64,000 nucleotides of DNA from Sarcophilus harrisii (lineage: Eukaryota > Chordata > Mammalia > Dasyuromorphia > Dasyuridae). The translations under genes and the position numbers were made by a program. Below are positions 23,488 to 37,000 of this stretch, piece by piece (the first letter of the stretch is position 1; each line of letters opens with the position of its first letter). The stretch spans positions 38,647,831 to 38,711,830 of the forward strand of contig NC_045429.1 of assembly GCF_902635505.1 (NCBI RefSeq), read 5' to 3'. Under the pieces are notes generated by a model that had not been told where the DNA came from, searched no databases, and was given only the letters and a program-made list of their open reading frames with translations.

Positions 23488-26229
23488 TTCCCTTTTGATG
23501 TGAATTTTCTTGTATAGCATGATATATATGGAAATATGTTTAGAAGAACTGCATATGTTTAACCTATATTACATTGCTTGCTGTCTAAGTGAGGTGGGTG
23601 GGAGACAGAGAGGGAGAACATTTTGGAATGCAAGGTTTTGGAAAGATCAATGCTGAAAACTATCTTTGCATACATTTTGGAAAAATGAAAAAATATTAAA
23701 ATAGTACAGAAAAAAGAATAATATTCCTGGGCCAAAGAATGTGAAAAGATATGGATAAAATGAGATCCCTTATTTTTAGCCTAAGGTACTCCATTTTTTT
23801 CTACCCAACTTTTCTTCTAAATCAAATCCCTTCCATTCTGAGTGGGGAAAGAATAAAACTGTCATCTAAGGTAGGTTCTTGTTGAGTTCATGTTAATTTT
23901 GAGTCATCTTCTCAGAAGTGAGTTGGGTGGAAAGAAAGTCTTGAACAAAAGAACAAAAATTTAGAGTAGTCTCTGCCCATAAGGAGCTCATATTCTGCTT
24001 AGGAGGAACTTCATTTAAAATGAGAAAAACTGTATGTTCAAGATATATACACTAAAGTGGAAGATAATCTCAAAGGAAAGACATAAGCAGCTTCCAAATT
24101 CAGATTTCTCTATACTGAACCCTCTTGCCTCATGGGCATGGCCTGGCCTGCCCTGGTTCTGTCATACTTTTATTACTCCTGATTAAATCACTCTCACACT
24201 CACCACAGAGACTCGTCTATAGCTTTCCCTCTCTCCTTAAGCCTCCCATGGCTTTCTCTCCCTTACTCACTAATCTAAAAATCTTATCTCATTTTTCACT
24301 GAAGAAAATTTGCCGAGAGCTTCCTTTCACTCCCCCTTCATTTCATGTCTCCCATATGCTTTCTACCATTGTCTCTTTCACCCTTGCCTCACATGAAGTG
24401 GTAACCCTTCTTCTTGGTAGGGCAAAATCCTCTCTATGGACAAGAAATCCAATTCCATTCTGTCTTCTGCAACAGTTTGTCCTCTCCATCAATTTTACAC
24501 TTTCATTTATCTTCAGTCCCCTTGTCTGCTGAACTCTTTGTATTATTAGCTGCCTGTTTCTATATTATAAAAATACCCATGTCCCCCCACTAGCCTCAAA
24601 AAAACCTTCATTTGATTTGTCCATCCCCACTAGCTGTCATCCCATACTCTCACTTTTTCAGCTAAACTCCTTGAGAAGGCTTGTTCCAAGAGCTGCTGCT
24701 TCTTCCTTCCCTCTCATTCTCTTCTTAACACTCTGCAGACTGACTTTCAACATCACCATTTAACTGAAACTTCTTTCTTTAAATTTGCCATAATGATCCT
24801 GTTGCTGTCTTGCTGCTACATCTAATGATCTCTCAATCCATAGCACTCCAGGCCTTTCTATAGCCACTGACACTGTTGATCAGTCTCTTTTCCATGATAT
24901 TTTTTTTTTCCTTTGATATTCTGTGACACTGATCTCTGCCTTTTCACCTCCTACATATCTAACTGCTTCTTCCTAGTCTCCTTTGTGGGGTTTCCATCCA
25001 GGTCAAACCTGCTAATTATGCATTATAAAGCTATTTCCTGGATGGTTTTCTTTTCTGTTTTATACCATTTTACTTAGTGATATCATTGGCTTCCATTGTT
25101 TCAATTATTATCATTAAGCTGATGATTTTCAATTCAATTTATCCAGTCCTAATCTCTGTGCAGACCTTCACACTTGTAACTTTGCCTTCTATCTCAAATG
25201 GGTTGTGCCTTTGATATTTTAAATTCAATCTATCTAAAACTGAACTCATTACCTTTTTTCCCAATCTCCCCACTTTGTTACTTCCCTGTTACTATGAAGG
25301 GCCACACCATCCTTCCAGGCACCCAGACTCGTACCTTTAGTGTCATCCATAGCCAATCTCTTGTCACTTTTTCCTTTATAATATCTCTGGTCCATGGTAA
25401 GCACTTAATATATGCTTATTAAACCTTCTCTGGCTCATTTTATAGATGAGGAGCTGAAGCAAACATGGTCAGGAGACTTGCCCAAGATCACACAGCTAAT
25501 ATCTGAGTCCAGATTGGAACCCACAAAGGGGAATCTTTTTGACTTTAGAGCTGGCATTTCAGTCACTGTGCCACCAATACCCTGTTAGGGATCTTTGGAA
25601 AAGCCTCAGGCTTAGATTCAGATGACACTCAAGGTGTGAAAACATCATGGATTTGCAGAGAAGTCATGAGATCACTAGAGATCCATAGAGGGAACCAATG
25701 AGGTAGTCTTTAATGGTCAGAGAGTAGCATGGTGAGGGGAGTAGGACATGGAGATATGCAAAGAGAGGCCACTACTGATAGTGGGATGCATAAAATCAAT
25801 GTCTGTAACCTCTAGAAGGAGCCATGAGGACTAGACAACTTTCTCAAAGCAGGCTGAGCTTGTTTCGTATATCAGTAGGGCAGTTAGAGCATCAGGTGAA
25901 TCGGTAATGTGATTATTGCTGTGTTCTTTTTCCTTTCAAAAACTTAAATAAGAGTGGATAGCCAGTGGAAATGCTCACTGTCTAGAGGCAGCTGGGTGTC
26001 ATAATCAATATAGCCCTAGTCTTGAAGTCAGAAAGAGACACCTGAATTCAAATTTGCCCTCCAGCACTTATTAGCCATGTGATCCTGGGTAAACTCTGCC
26101 TGCCTCAGTTTCCTAATCTATAAAATGAAGGTAATAATATAACTTATTTCATAAGGTTGTTGTAAAGATTAAATGAGACAATATTTGCAAAATTGTTCCT
26201 GGCACATAGTAGGCGCTTAATAGAACTTG

Positions 26230-26273
<44 letters not shown>

Positions 26274-29200
26274 GTATATATATGTAGGTATGTATATACA
26301 CATACATATGTATATAAAGAACACCTTTTATTTATACATCATTTCCCATTGATTATAATGTTCCAGTATGGTGCAGTGAAGAATGCTGGATGTTGAATCA
26401 GAGAACTAAAGTTCATATCTCATCATGGCCCCCATGACCTGCTTGATCTTGGGCAGGTCCATTTACTTCAGTTTCCTCACCTATAAAATGTGTGGTTTGG
26501 ACTGGATGATTCTGGGGTCCCTTCCTACTAAATATCTATGATGTTTGATATGATGAACCTTAAAGTCCTTCTAAATTCTAAATCTCTCATAGAAGAATGC
26601 TGTGCTCTTCTGTCCTGGGCCAGAACTCCGAAACAAAGGATTCTTACAAGGTACTAAGTCAGTAGAATTGATAGAGACAATAGTTATCTAATTTAGCCTG
26701 GCTCAGTATGATTGATTTAATCCTACAAGGAGATGCTATGGGCCAGAACTTGAAACAAAGTACTAAGTGGAATTGAGGAGACAATGGTTAAATCTAGTTT
26801 AGCACTGATTTAATCCTACAACAAATAATGGTTTCCTAGTGATATAATGAATGGTTTGTACTCAGTGTGGGGCATATAAGCTAGAAGCCTCAGCCAGGGA
26901 GATTCAGAGACAAACAGACAGAAGCCTGGAGGCTGAAGGCTGGAACACAAGCCCTTGGACTAAGATTCATCCCATCTCACACCACCTTGATGGCAGGCTC
27001 TCCTCCTTCACTTCTTCATTGAAACCAAGACTTCGGAAGGCCCCCAGAAAACTAGCCAAGCCGCAAGTGAAGGAGATAAGACTTTGAAGGAGACAATAAA
27101 GGATTTGGACTTTAACACCTGGCTGTACTTGTGATTACTGAATTGAAATGAAGGCTGCTCCAGAGACCCTCAACAGAGAACATTACATTTTGGAGAGAAT
27201 ATTGTACTTCTATAAAACACAATTATGGGAAATGAGAAAATTGAAACTTACCTGGATGGATCTTTGGGTGATCATTCCATTTCCTGATGAGAGGGCACTG
27301 AAGGCATCAATGAGCCCATTGTTTTGGGCATTGTCTGTAGGAGTAGTCCGCTTACCACCTGAAGTAGCATTACATCATCAGAAGTTAAATAACTAGCCCT
27401 CATTAGAGAGAATTTAACAGTCTTAATTAAAATGTTATTTTTTTCAAAAAGTTTTATATTGCTTTATAAACTTCAGGCAGCCTACAGCTAGTTAGTATAC
27501 AACCTCATTCTAGGAGAGCAGTGTAAAATTTTCAGTTTTGTGTTGTATAAACTGTATATTATACAATAATTAATATCTCATTTATCTGGAAAACAACCAA
27601 AACTTTGGGAAGAGATAAGAAAGACCAATGAGGAACCACATGAGTGTCACAGAATCCATGATTTAAACCAGTTCACATATTTCATTCTGTCTGGAAAGTT
27701 CACTCATTCCCCAGGGATGGTGACAGGCATTGATTGACCCAAGAGAATCAAATCCTACTTTATTTGGTATCCATTGCTTATTTCTCCTCATCAGGGCTAT
27801 GATTTGGCCCTTAGTTTAGGAATAACTCATCAGATCTTGTTGACATCTTTGTGTCCATGTCTCATTTTCTTCTTCACACCTAAGTAAACTGTTAAGTTAT
27901 TGTTGACAGTGACTGTGCCATTTTTCACCTAGCACAGTGCCTTAAATGGAATGGGCTCTGAAAAAGTGGTTGCTGACTTTGTTCACTTGAATTAACTATT
28001 TCTGTCATGATCTTTGAAAAATCTGGGAGATTGTAAAGGCATGAATGACCATTTGTATGGATGTGGGTTGGACTTGATTATCATTGATGGATGTCAAAGA
28101 TCAGTTTTGAGATGCTGTAATTCTATCATTGGATAGATAGCCTTTGAGACTTATTTTAGGGGAAAAATCATCACAGAACTAACATAAGGACAAATCTCTT
28201 TCTCTGAATGTGCAGCTCAGCATGATCTCAGATGACATACAGTAAGGCTGTTGTTGGATTTTATTTAAAGTCTCTCCAATTTGGGAAGACCAGTCATTTG
28301 TTTAATTTCCCACTGAGTTACCCTTTTCGGAATGTCTCCATCCTATCCCCAGGAACTTCATCTTCCTCCAATTCACTTCAGTCCTGGACCTCATATTTCA
28401 TCAGTCTTACTGGCCCCAGTCACTCCTCCCACTATCTGATTGGAGCGAGTGGAGAATGGAGGGCAGAAGGTGGAGAGCAGAGAGCTCCTTTGCAAGCTTC
28501 CATTTCAACAAGATGCTCAAGCCAGTCATCTATTCATTTCCCACCAACGTTCATTCTTCTGAACTTCATCATCCTTGTTCTGAGCATCTATCTCTCCCCT
28601 TCCCCATTTCAGCTTCTTTTTGGGTGTTATTTTCCCCCTCTCCATTAGATGTGAGTTACTTGAAGGCATACTTTCTTCTGCCTTTCTTTGTGTCTCCAGC
28701 ACTTAGCTCAGAACTTGGGTAGACACTTGAATGTTTATGGACTGATCTTCCAGAGCTTATTCCCCTCATCTATAGTCTTCAGAAAACCCCAATGATCTGT
28801 AGATCTTAGAGGAGAACTCTAGGGAGGTTCCCATAGAAATAATCTGTTCTGCCTACTAAAGAAACAATTCCTGCAGGTTATCTTTTACCTGTCAATTTTG
28901 ACAGCTCCTCCAGGGCTCTGTCTGCAGAAGGTCCCAAAGCGACCGTGTGGATAATGGCTCCACTTTGTCTTACTTCTTCAAAACATGTTCTGATAGTACT
29001 GTCTTCTCCATCAGTCAGAAGGACAATCTCTGCACCATCAGTTGAGAATTTTTTTCTGATTGCCTGAAAGCACAAATTCATGTCAGACATTGGTAAGCAG
29101 ACTCAATGTTTCCAGATAACCTCAAGTGAGTGGAAGTGACCCGGAAAAAAGAAACAATAAAGGACAAAATCCCAAAACCTCAGGAACATCTTCCTCTCTT

Positions 29201-32200
29201 CAAATTTTCAAATATGAAAAGGGCAACTTTCAGAAACTCAGCCCAAGCCATTTTTCTCTTTCTTTAATTCGGAATAATTTATCACAGTTGCTGCTGTCAT
29301 TTGGAACCAGAGCTGTTCTGGGAAAACTGAGTGACCCAAGTTCTGTACATTGATATTTCTTCCCAGTCAGGATATCTGTTCTTTTTGGCTCTAGAACATA
29401 GGTGAACAGGTAAACACAAAGGAAGGAATTGCTTCTGATTGTTTTGTTATTACTAGGGTAAAAGAGTTAAAGAGGAGAAAGTTTATGAATCTTAGAAGAG
29501 AAAAGTTATGATAGAGAAGGCAATGTTGGAATCTAAGGCTCTCAGAACCTCAGTTTCCTCATCTGTTAAAGGAAGATATAGGTTGCCTCTGGTCTCTTCC
29601 AGCTCTCAACATCAGTGCCCATAAATGAATGCAAACTGTTTGCATTTTTGTTTTTCTTCCCAGGTTATTTCTACCTTCTGAATCCAATTCTTCCTGGGCA
29701 ACAAGATTACTGTTTGGTTCTGCACACATATATTGTATCTAGGAAATCTGTGACATATTTAACATGTATAGGACTGCCTGCCATCTGGAGAAGGGGGTGG
29801 AGGGAGGGAGGGGAAAAGTTGGAATAAAAATGAGTGCAAGGGATAATGTTGTAAAAAATTACCCAGGCATGGGTTCTATCAATAAAAAGGTATAATTATT
29901 AAAGATAAATAAATAAATAAAAAGAAAAAAAAACATCAGTGCCCATGTTCCTGAGCAATGGAGAACTGGTTCAGGAAGCCCAAAGTCAGTGGTTCCCCTA
30001 TAATTTCCCTGAGATTATCTACCACATGCATTCCAATCAGCCCTTTGCTATGCTGGTTGCATTTATTCTTTCTCGTCTCTTACAACATCTATTCCAACAA
30101 TTTTCCTAACTCTTTGAGACACCAAGTTCTCTTCCATATCCTAGCACATGACATCATCTTTTACTTTGCTAAAAAACTGAAATTATCTGATGTGCCTTCT
30201 GGTCTCTCATCCATTTCCTTCCTCCTGTGTGAAAGGAAACAGAAGTGCTCTCATGTCAAAGCCAATTTCTTCACTTTGACCCTTCCCTTTCCTTTGCTCC
30301 AGGACCTTGTTCCATTCACCCTTAGCTTTCCCTCTTACATATCCTCAGTATCCCTCTTTATTAATTTCTTCCACCATTCCTACATGCTCTATACTCTGTA
30401 AATTAACTTGATCTTGAGTACAGGCTCAGGCTCTGTCTTTTTCCTCTTCTGTCTTAAACTTCGTGCCCTTCACTTGTATACCACTTACATCCTTACTGAG
30501 TTCCATATGTTTTCTATTGAAGTATGTAGCTACAAAATTATCCATATTCCTTATATTCCATATCCATTATCCTTAGTCCTCATGCTTGTTGACCTTTATC
30601 TCATTCTTTTTATATCAAAATTAGTCACACAAATACTTGATATATCTAATCCCTAACCCACTAACTTGACATTTATTTTTTAGCCTCCTTATTCATAAAA
30701 TAAAGCTGTTAGATTATATGATCACTAAGATAGTTGTACGTATAGTTGTTTCTTATCAAATGGAGTGGTGTTTAGGTAGTATTGGTGCATCAAAATGTAG
30801 AAAGCCCTACATAATGGGAGTCAAACAATCAATTTGTTATTCTTTGGCTGTGCTGTATCTTTCTCCTAAATGGATGACAAACAACTCTTTGTCTCAGTGT
30901 GTTTCATAATCAACAGAGTTAGAAATGTCTGCCTTTCACAGAATGGAGTCAAGATTGAACATCATTGCTCCTGGTTGTCTTAGATGTCTTTGATGCATTC
31001 AATGCATTTCATTCTATATCATACCCAGTAACCTTAACTTCAAAAGTCATCAATCCCCTTCCTCTCCTTCTACAGATGAAGAAGCTGAAGCCTACAAAAA
31101 TTGTGTTCTGTCCAGGTCACACAGCTAGAAAGTTCCTGAAGAAGAATTTGAACTTGGCTCCTCAAGTTGATTGTTCTATCCATTCTCGAACACTTGTTAC
31201 CTTGCAGGAGTGACTTGAATTCAAGTCTTCCTGCCTGTAAAGCTGACTTTCTTCCTTTCATACATTAAGTGCTTAATATTTGTTGGGCTGAATTTAATTA
31301 AGATTTGTCCATATCACCATTTGTTGATATTCTTTCCCCTCCCTAGACATATCTTCACTTTTAGATGAATCAAATGTATACTAGAAAATAGGCACATGAG
31401 GGCCTTTCAGAATATAAATTCACTTTTAAAATATCCACTACAATAGAGACAGGAGAAGGGAGATTATTTCACCGTAAATGCTGCTCTGAGTCCAGAACAG
31501 ATGGATGTTCCTCCGGAAGCAATACCAGGTAACTTTGTAATGAGTGTGTTCCTCTGGTCATCGGTCTCTATCTGTACCAGGTCACTTTGAATAGTGGCTG
31601 CACTGTCAAATGTGATCATTCCAACCCAGGATCCTTTTTCAATGATTTGAAGCAAGAAGAGTTTTGAGGCTTGTTTCAGTCGGTTTAGCCGGTCCCCACT
31701 CTGAATGAAAACACAAATCAAATTGGCAAGTGGTTATCTCCAAGCAAGCTATAGTAGAATGGGCTCAGCCCACATATGGAACTCTAGAGACTCTGGGTGA
31801 AAACTCTGAATTCTCAAGGGCTAGACCAGAAGAACACAAGCTCTAGACTATTCTTCTAGGCTAGAAAGGAGTTGAGGATGTACTTCAGGAGAGGCCATAT
31901 TTCCTATATGAGAACAAGGCCACCTTTATTTGGAGAAGCACAGTACAAGGTGATAATGGGGCCAGTTTCAGTCACCATTATGCTCAAAGCTTAAGTGGTG
32001 GGAGTGTTTGTCTCTACATTGATGGGCCCTCATTAACAAACTAGCAGATTCTCAATTCTCTGAAACATAGGATTTTGAGTGAGATCATGGTTGTAAATGG
32101 ATTAATGTTTGGCTTAGTAGATAAAAGAAGTTCTATTTCCTTTGAGTCATATCACCAAAGATGAGCTACCATGTGGATGCACATTTCTTTGGTACAGGGT

Positions 32201-33993
32201 ACTCCCAGATGAATTAACTCTCTCTATCAAGGCAAGTTGGCACCTTTTCTGAAACTTGCACGTTCAAAGAATTGCCTATGCAGTACATGCCAGATATAGG
32301 AACTAAGATCAGATCTTCCTGATTCAGAGATCAGTTTTCCATCCATTTTACCATATTTTCTCTTAATAAATCATTTTTCACCAAGGAAACTAATGAAATT
32401 TTTGTAGGACTATTAGGCTATTTTGATGAGTGGGGAATGGTGCAGTATAGTAGAGGGTGCTGACAACATTAATGAAGTTTTAAGTATTTTAAAGTATGTA
32501 ATCTGAGCTAATTTTTAGGTAGAATGTTTGATGCCTTTGTACAGTCATCAATAAAGGATCTAAATATGAAGTCACACAAAGTGGATTGGGTAGTTTGACT
32601 AACAGGGACTCTAGATGTTCATGGATAAGAAGCTAACTATAGAGCAAATTCTTCATTTAGTCACTCTGGCAATTAAAATGTCATGTTGATTAAGGGATAT
32701 TAACTATAAATAAAGATTCATGGAGAAAGAGCAGGGGAGGGAATATGAAAATGAGGGCTTAAAGGGAAACTCAGTGAAAGGATTCTTTTTAAAACCATGA
32801 GATCAGTTTAATTTCCAACAATCCCAAGATTTTATGAGGCCCTTTTATATTTCAACCTCCAGGAGAATGGAGTCCTTTTGGCTTACCGCCATGCTTCCAG
32901 ACTTATCCAGAACTAAGCATAGGATTCTTTCTCCAATCTGCTTTAATGAGAAGCTGGGTTTTGGTGGTTGTGCTGCTGTCATAGGAGTGGATGTCTTGTA
33001 GTCTTCTGAATCTTGGATCACTTCCCATGTGCTCCGGAGGTTGCACTTCCGGTTTTGAGCATTTGGAGCATCTTTGTTATGGTTCTCTTTTCTACAAAAT
33101 TCAACCACCTGAAAAGCCCAATTTCATGATAAGTATAGAAATTATAAACAAGGGATTCCTAACCTGAACTAGATTTTGAAAAGACATTTTCACATCATTT
33201 TAATTATGATTTATTTTTCTTGTCATCCTGGCATTTTATTTTATACATTTAAAACTTGATTATTGGAAGGATTCCAAAGGCTTCACCAGAGTACTAAGGG
33301 ATCCATGACACAAAAAGGGGGAAGAAACTTTTCTTTAAGCCATAAATATGATCAATCCAACTTGCAACTCAATGATGATTTAGGGAAGAAAACTAACTCA
33401 TTTGAAAAACTCTTCATGACTTCTGGGATTCTAATCCTTCCCCTTTCACTATCTTGATCAAGGCATTTAACTTGAGTGTCCTCACTGGCAAAGTGAAGAA
33501 GTTGGAGTAGATAAGTAGGTCTTGTGATTCTTTTACACTTAAAAATTGAGGACCCTTCCTCCTTAGAGCTTTTGTTATGTCACTGTTACCTATTTATATT
33601 TACCATATTAAATATTAAAATATTTTAGTATTATTATGAACTAGGGAGGAACCTCCAGTAATATCTCTGGGATTGCAGGTCAAGTGTGCATTAATCAATT
33701 CTAAGAGGCTGTGAAGAGCCAATTGTTGAATTTTCATCATGATCATTTACAGTCAGTAAATGCTAAAAGTAAAGACTAGGTTTATTGTTTTGCTGAGTAT
33801 CTAGGGCAACAAATAACAACCCATGCCATAGGAAACCAGTTAACATTTAAACATGTGTCATGCATATATACATATATATATGTATGTGTCTTTGTCATTC
33901 ATATATATATATATGATTAGTATAAATGTATATATACACACACACACATATACATTGGCTCACTGAAAAAAATTTATATATATATATAAATTT

Positions 33994-34024
<31 letters not shown>

Positions 34025-37000
34025 AATTTATATATATATATAAATTTTTTTGAAAAAAATTATATATATATATATATAATTGGCTCACTGAAAAAAATTT
34101 ATATATATATATAAATTTTTTTGAAAAAAATTATATATATATATATATAATTTTTTTTTCAGTGAGCCAATTGTTAAACATTCACCAGCATACTCTTGTC
34201 CACATTGTTCCCCAGTCTACAGTTTGAGGACTGGATTAAGTGATTTCCAGGTTTTCTTCCAACTAGATTCTTCTCTGAGTATCTAGGGCTTGAGTTTTAT
34301 GAGCACTTGCAGCATGAAAAAACAGTGACTGAAACCTTGATTTGTGTGAGCAATTCCAAGATGAAGAGACAATGACAAAGACAGCTAGATCATGGAAACA
34401 TCTCATGAAGCTGAATTTCAGCAGAATATGTGACAAAGTTTCTTCATGAACACATTGAAGAAATGTAGAAAGAATAATCACATAGACAATTAGGTTCAGC
34501 CCTGGGTGACTGAATCTAGAAATAGTGATTAATATAGTAATACAAAGGTATGATATATGGGAGGCTTTGTTTGGTGGAATGCCACAAGGATATTTCCTTG
34601 GCCTTGTTCTATTAATTTTTTCATCAGTGACTTGGATGATGGCATAAAGAATATTTGTGTCTGATATTCAGATGTCTTACAAGTGTATTGGATAGCTAAT
34701 ACATCAAGTGGCTGCATCAATACAACAGGCTTAAACAGGGAGTGAGGTAAAGCACAGAATGTGCCAAGAAGTGAAGTCCTTCCCCTGGGTTCAACAACCA
34801 CAAGTACAGAATGGGGAGATGTGTCTATACAGACGTTCATAAAGAGCATTTATCAGTCACCTGTTAGATACTGTGCTAAGCCCCTCACAATTGTGATTTC
34901 ATTTGATCCTCAATAATCTTGGGAGGTAAGTACAGTTATTCTTCCATTTTACATATAAGGAAGCTGACTTTCCCAGGATCACATAGGTGGGAAATGTCTA
35001 CAGGTAGATTTGAATTCAAGTCTTTCTGAGTCCAAACCCAGCCTGTAACATACCACAATACCTTGTTGCTTCAATGAGACATGTCTGTATGTATGTATGT
35101 ATGTACACACACATATAGGTTTATGTATAAGAATAACAGAAAGTAAAACATTAAAAAGAACTATTAAGGATGTATTGACATCACTACCCCACCTTACTTC
35201 CAAGAAAGCTTTCTCTGCAAAGGCCCAACTTTATTTATTTTAAGGATTTAAGGGGTTTTTAGTGTACCCTAAACTTAAAGAGAAGCCAGAGGACATGTGT
35301 GAGGTAATGGAGTTATAAGAAGACTGGAGGAGTGAAAGTGGGGTTCCCTTTGCTGCTTTCCCTTTTAGTGAGACATAAAGGCTCACTAAGGGGCTGCTCA
35401 GCACAAGGGACCTGCCTCAGGTCATCCAGACAGATGTTCTGACAGAGCATGTGAATAGCAAGACCATTGAACTACTAGTGGGACCATGTAATACTCAAAT
35501 CATTTCTCCAAATCTGTTTCTTCATGTATGAAAGGGAAATGATGGTTATAGCTAATAAGGACATTTTCATGGTCAAATTAGAAGGTAGGGGAAAGTGTTT
35601 TGCAAAGTATAACACTAATAAATCTTTTTCTTAGCATTAGAATACATTGTGTCTTCTGTTTAGAACCAATGATCCAAATACTTACAGAATCAATGCTTTG
35701 CATGAACATGATGGAGGCTTTCTCAGTCTGTCCTCTGTCAGGTATGAATAAACACTCTTTTTGAAACTTTCCTGTGTTTGGATCTGTCCTGCATGATCTG
35801 ATGGAACAACTGCCTCCAGAACATACATTCACCTTATTTGTACCAGTGATAGCATCAGAACATCTGAAAACATATTAAGATTAGATTTTAAGAATATTAA
35901 TTAATTTAAAACCACTCGAACCCATGTGTATCTCCAATGTTATCACATTAATTATCTCTTCATCAACAAAAGTGTGTATCAGGAATTCCATTTAGGTAGT
36001 AAAGTCTCAGATAGCCAGGAAGAAATATTTCTATTTGACATAGAACTCCTGCAGAGAATTTCAGGGCTTTTGAACTATCCCAGTGCTAGCCTATCTGTAG
36101 GGAGTTGGTACCACGTTTGGTTAACTGGTATCCTTGACAGTGCTGTTCACAGGGATGGGCTCCTTATTCTCAGGAACTACAGGTAAGTGCTCAGTATTAT
36201 CACCACTAACATGGGGCAACTCAAGTTCTTTATCTCTATTCCTAAAAATCTAATGTGCTTTCTTTTGATCTTTTTCACAAGTTTCAGTCATTCCTTAGAT
36301 GAAAAGTATTCAACAGAGTATGTCTCAGGGATTTCTGGCCCCCAGCTATGCATGTAGAAGAAACAAAAGCACTATAAAGACTCATGTCTCTCCCAATTAT
36401 CCTGCGATTTACTTCACAACATTTTGTGTTTATATTTACATGAGTACATGTTCCTCCCAAGGTCTTGGAGAGCCAAGATCCTTTCATTTTTCTCTTTGTG
36501 TCCCTAGCACCTAGGACAGCACCAAGAACAGAGCAGATGTTTCTGCAAAGGTTGTGGATTAATTGATGCTAGATCATTTGTTAATCCAATAGGGGGACAA
36601 GGTAGATTTCCTGCAGGAACAGGAAGAGAGCAGGTGTAACCCACACAAGGAGGGATATCTGCATTTTCCTTCCTTGAGAGTTGTTATTACTTAAGCACTG
36701 AGAAGTAATAGAATATTGCTTGTGCTTCCTCCCCAAATCATAAAATACACTGAGAAATGGACTAATGGTACATGAGGAGAAATAGGGAACGAACCACATA
36801 GGTCCTTTGGTGCAGTGAAAGTGTGGTATTCCAACATTTGGAGGGATTTTTCTGTCTCTGCCTGTCAGAGTGTACTGCTGATATCCAGAGGAGGCAACAA
36901 GGATATGTACTGTCTTATCTCTCTAGAGCTGGCTTGTCCCTGAGGCCATGTTTGCATGTCTCTGTGTTCCAGACATATGTAGCAACTCCAAAGAGTCGGT

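Noticed and set aside
24125-24532. Open stretch of 135 codons on the plus strand
   Set aside because: Pyrimidine-rich L2/CR1 sequence; no start context, splice borders or protein similarity.
29958-30401. Open stretch of 147 codons on the plus strand in CLCA4 intron 7
   Set aside because: Composition-driven frame in L2-like DNA, antisense to the gene, with no recognisable domain.
33860-34172. Regularly spaced short repeats, considered as a CRISPR-like array
   Set aside because: They are AT palindromes and (TA)n in a vertebrate intron, without unique spacers.
34529-34849. Open frame of 106 codons on the minus strand in CLCA4 intron 5
   Set aside because: No CLCA or other recognisable similarity; the exons on both sides join in phase without it.
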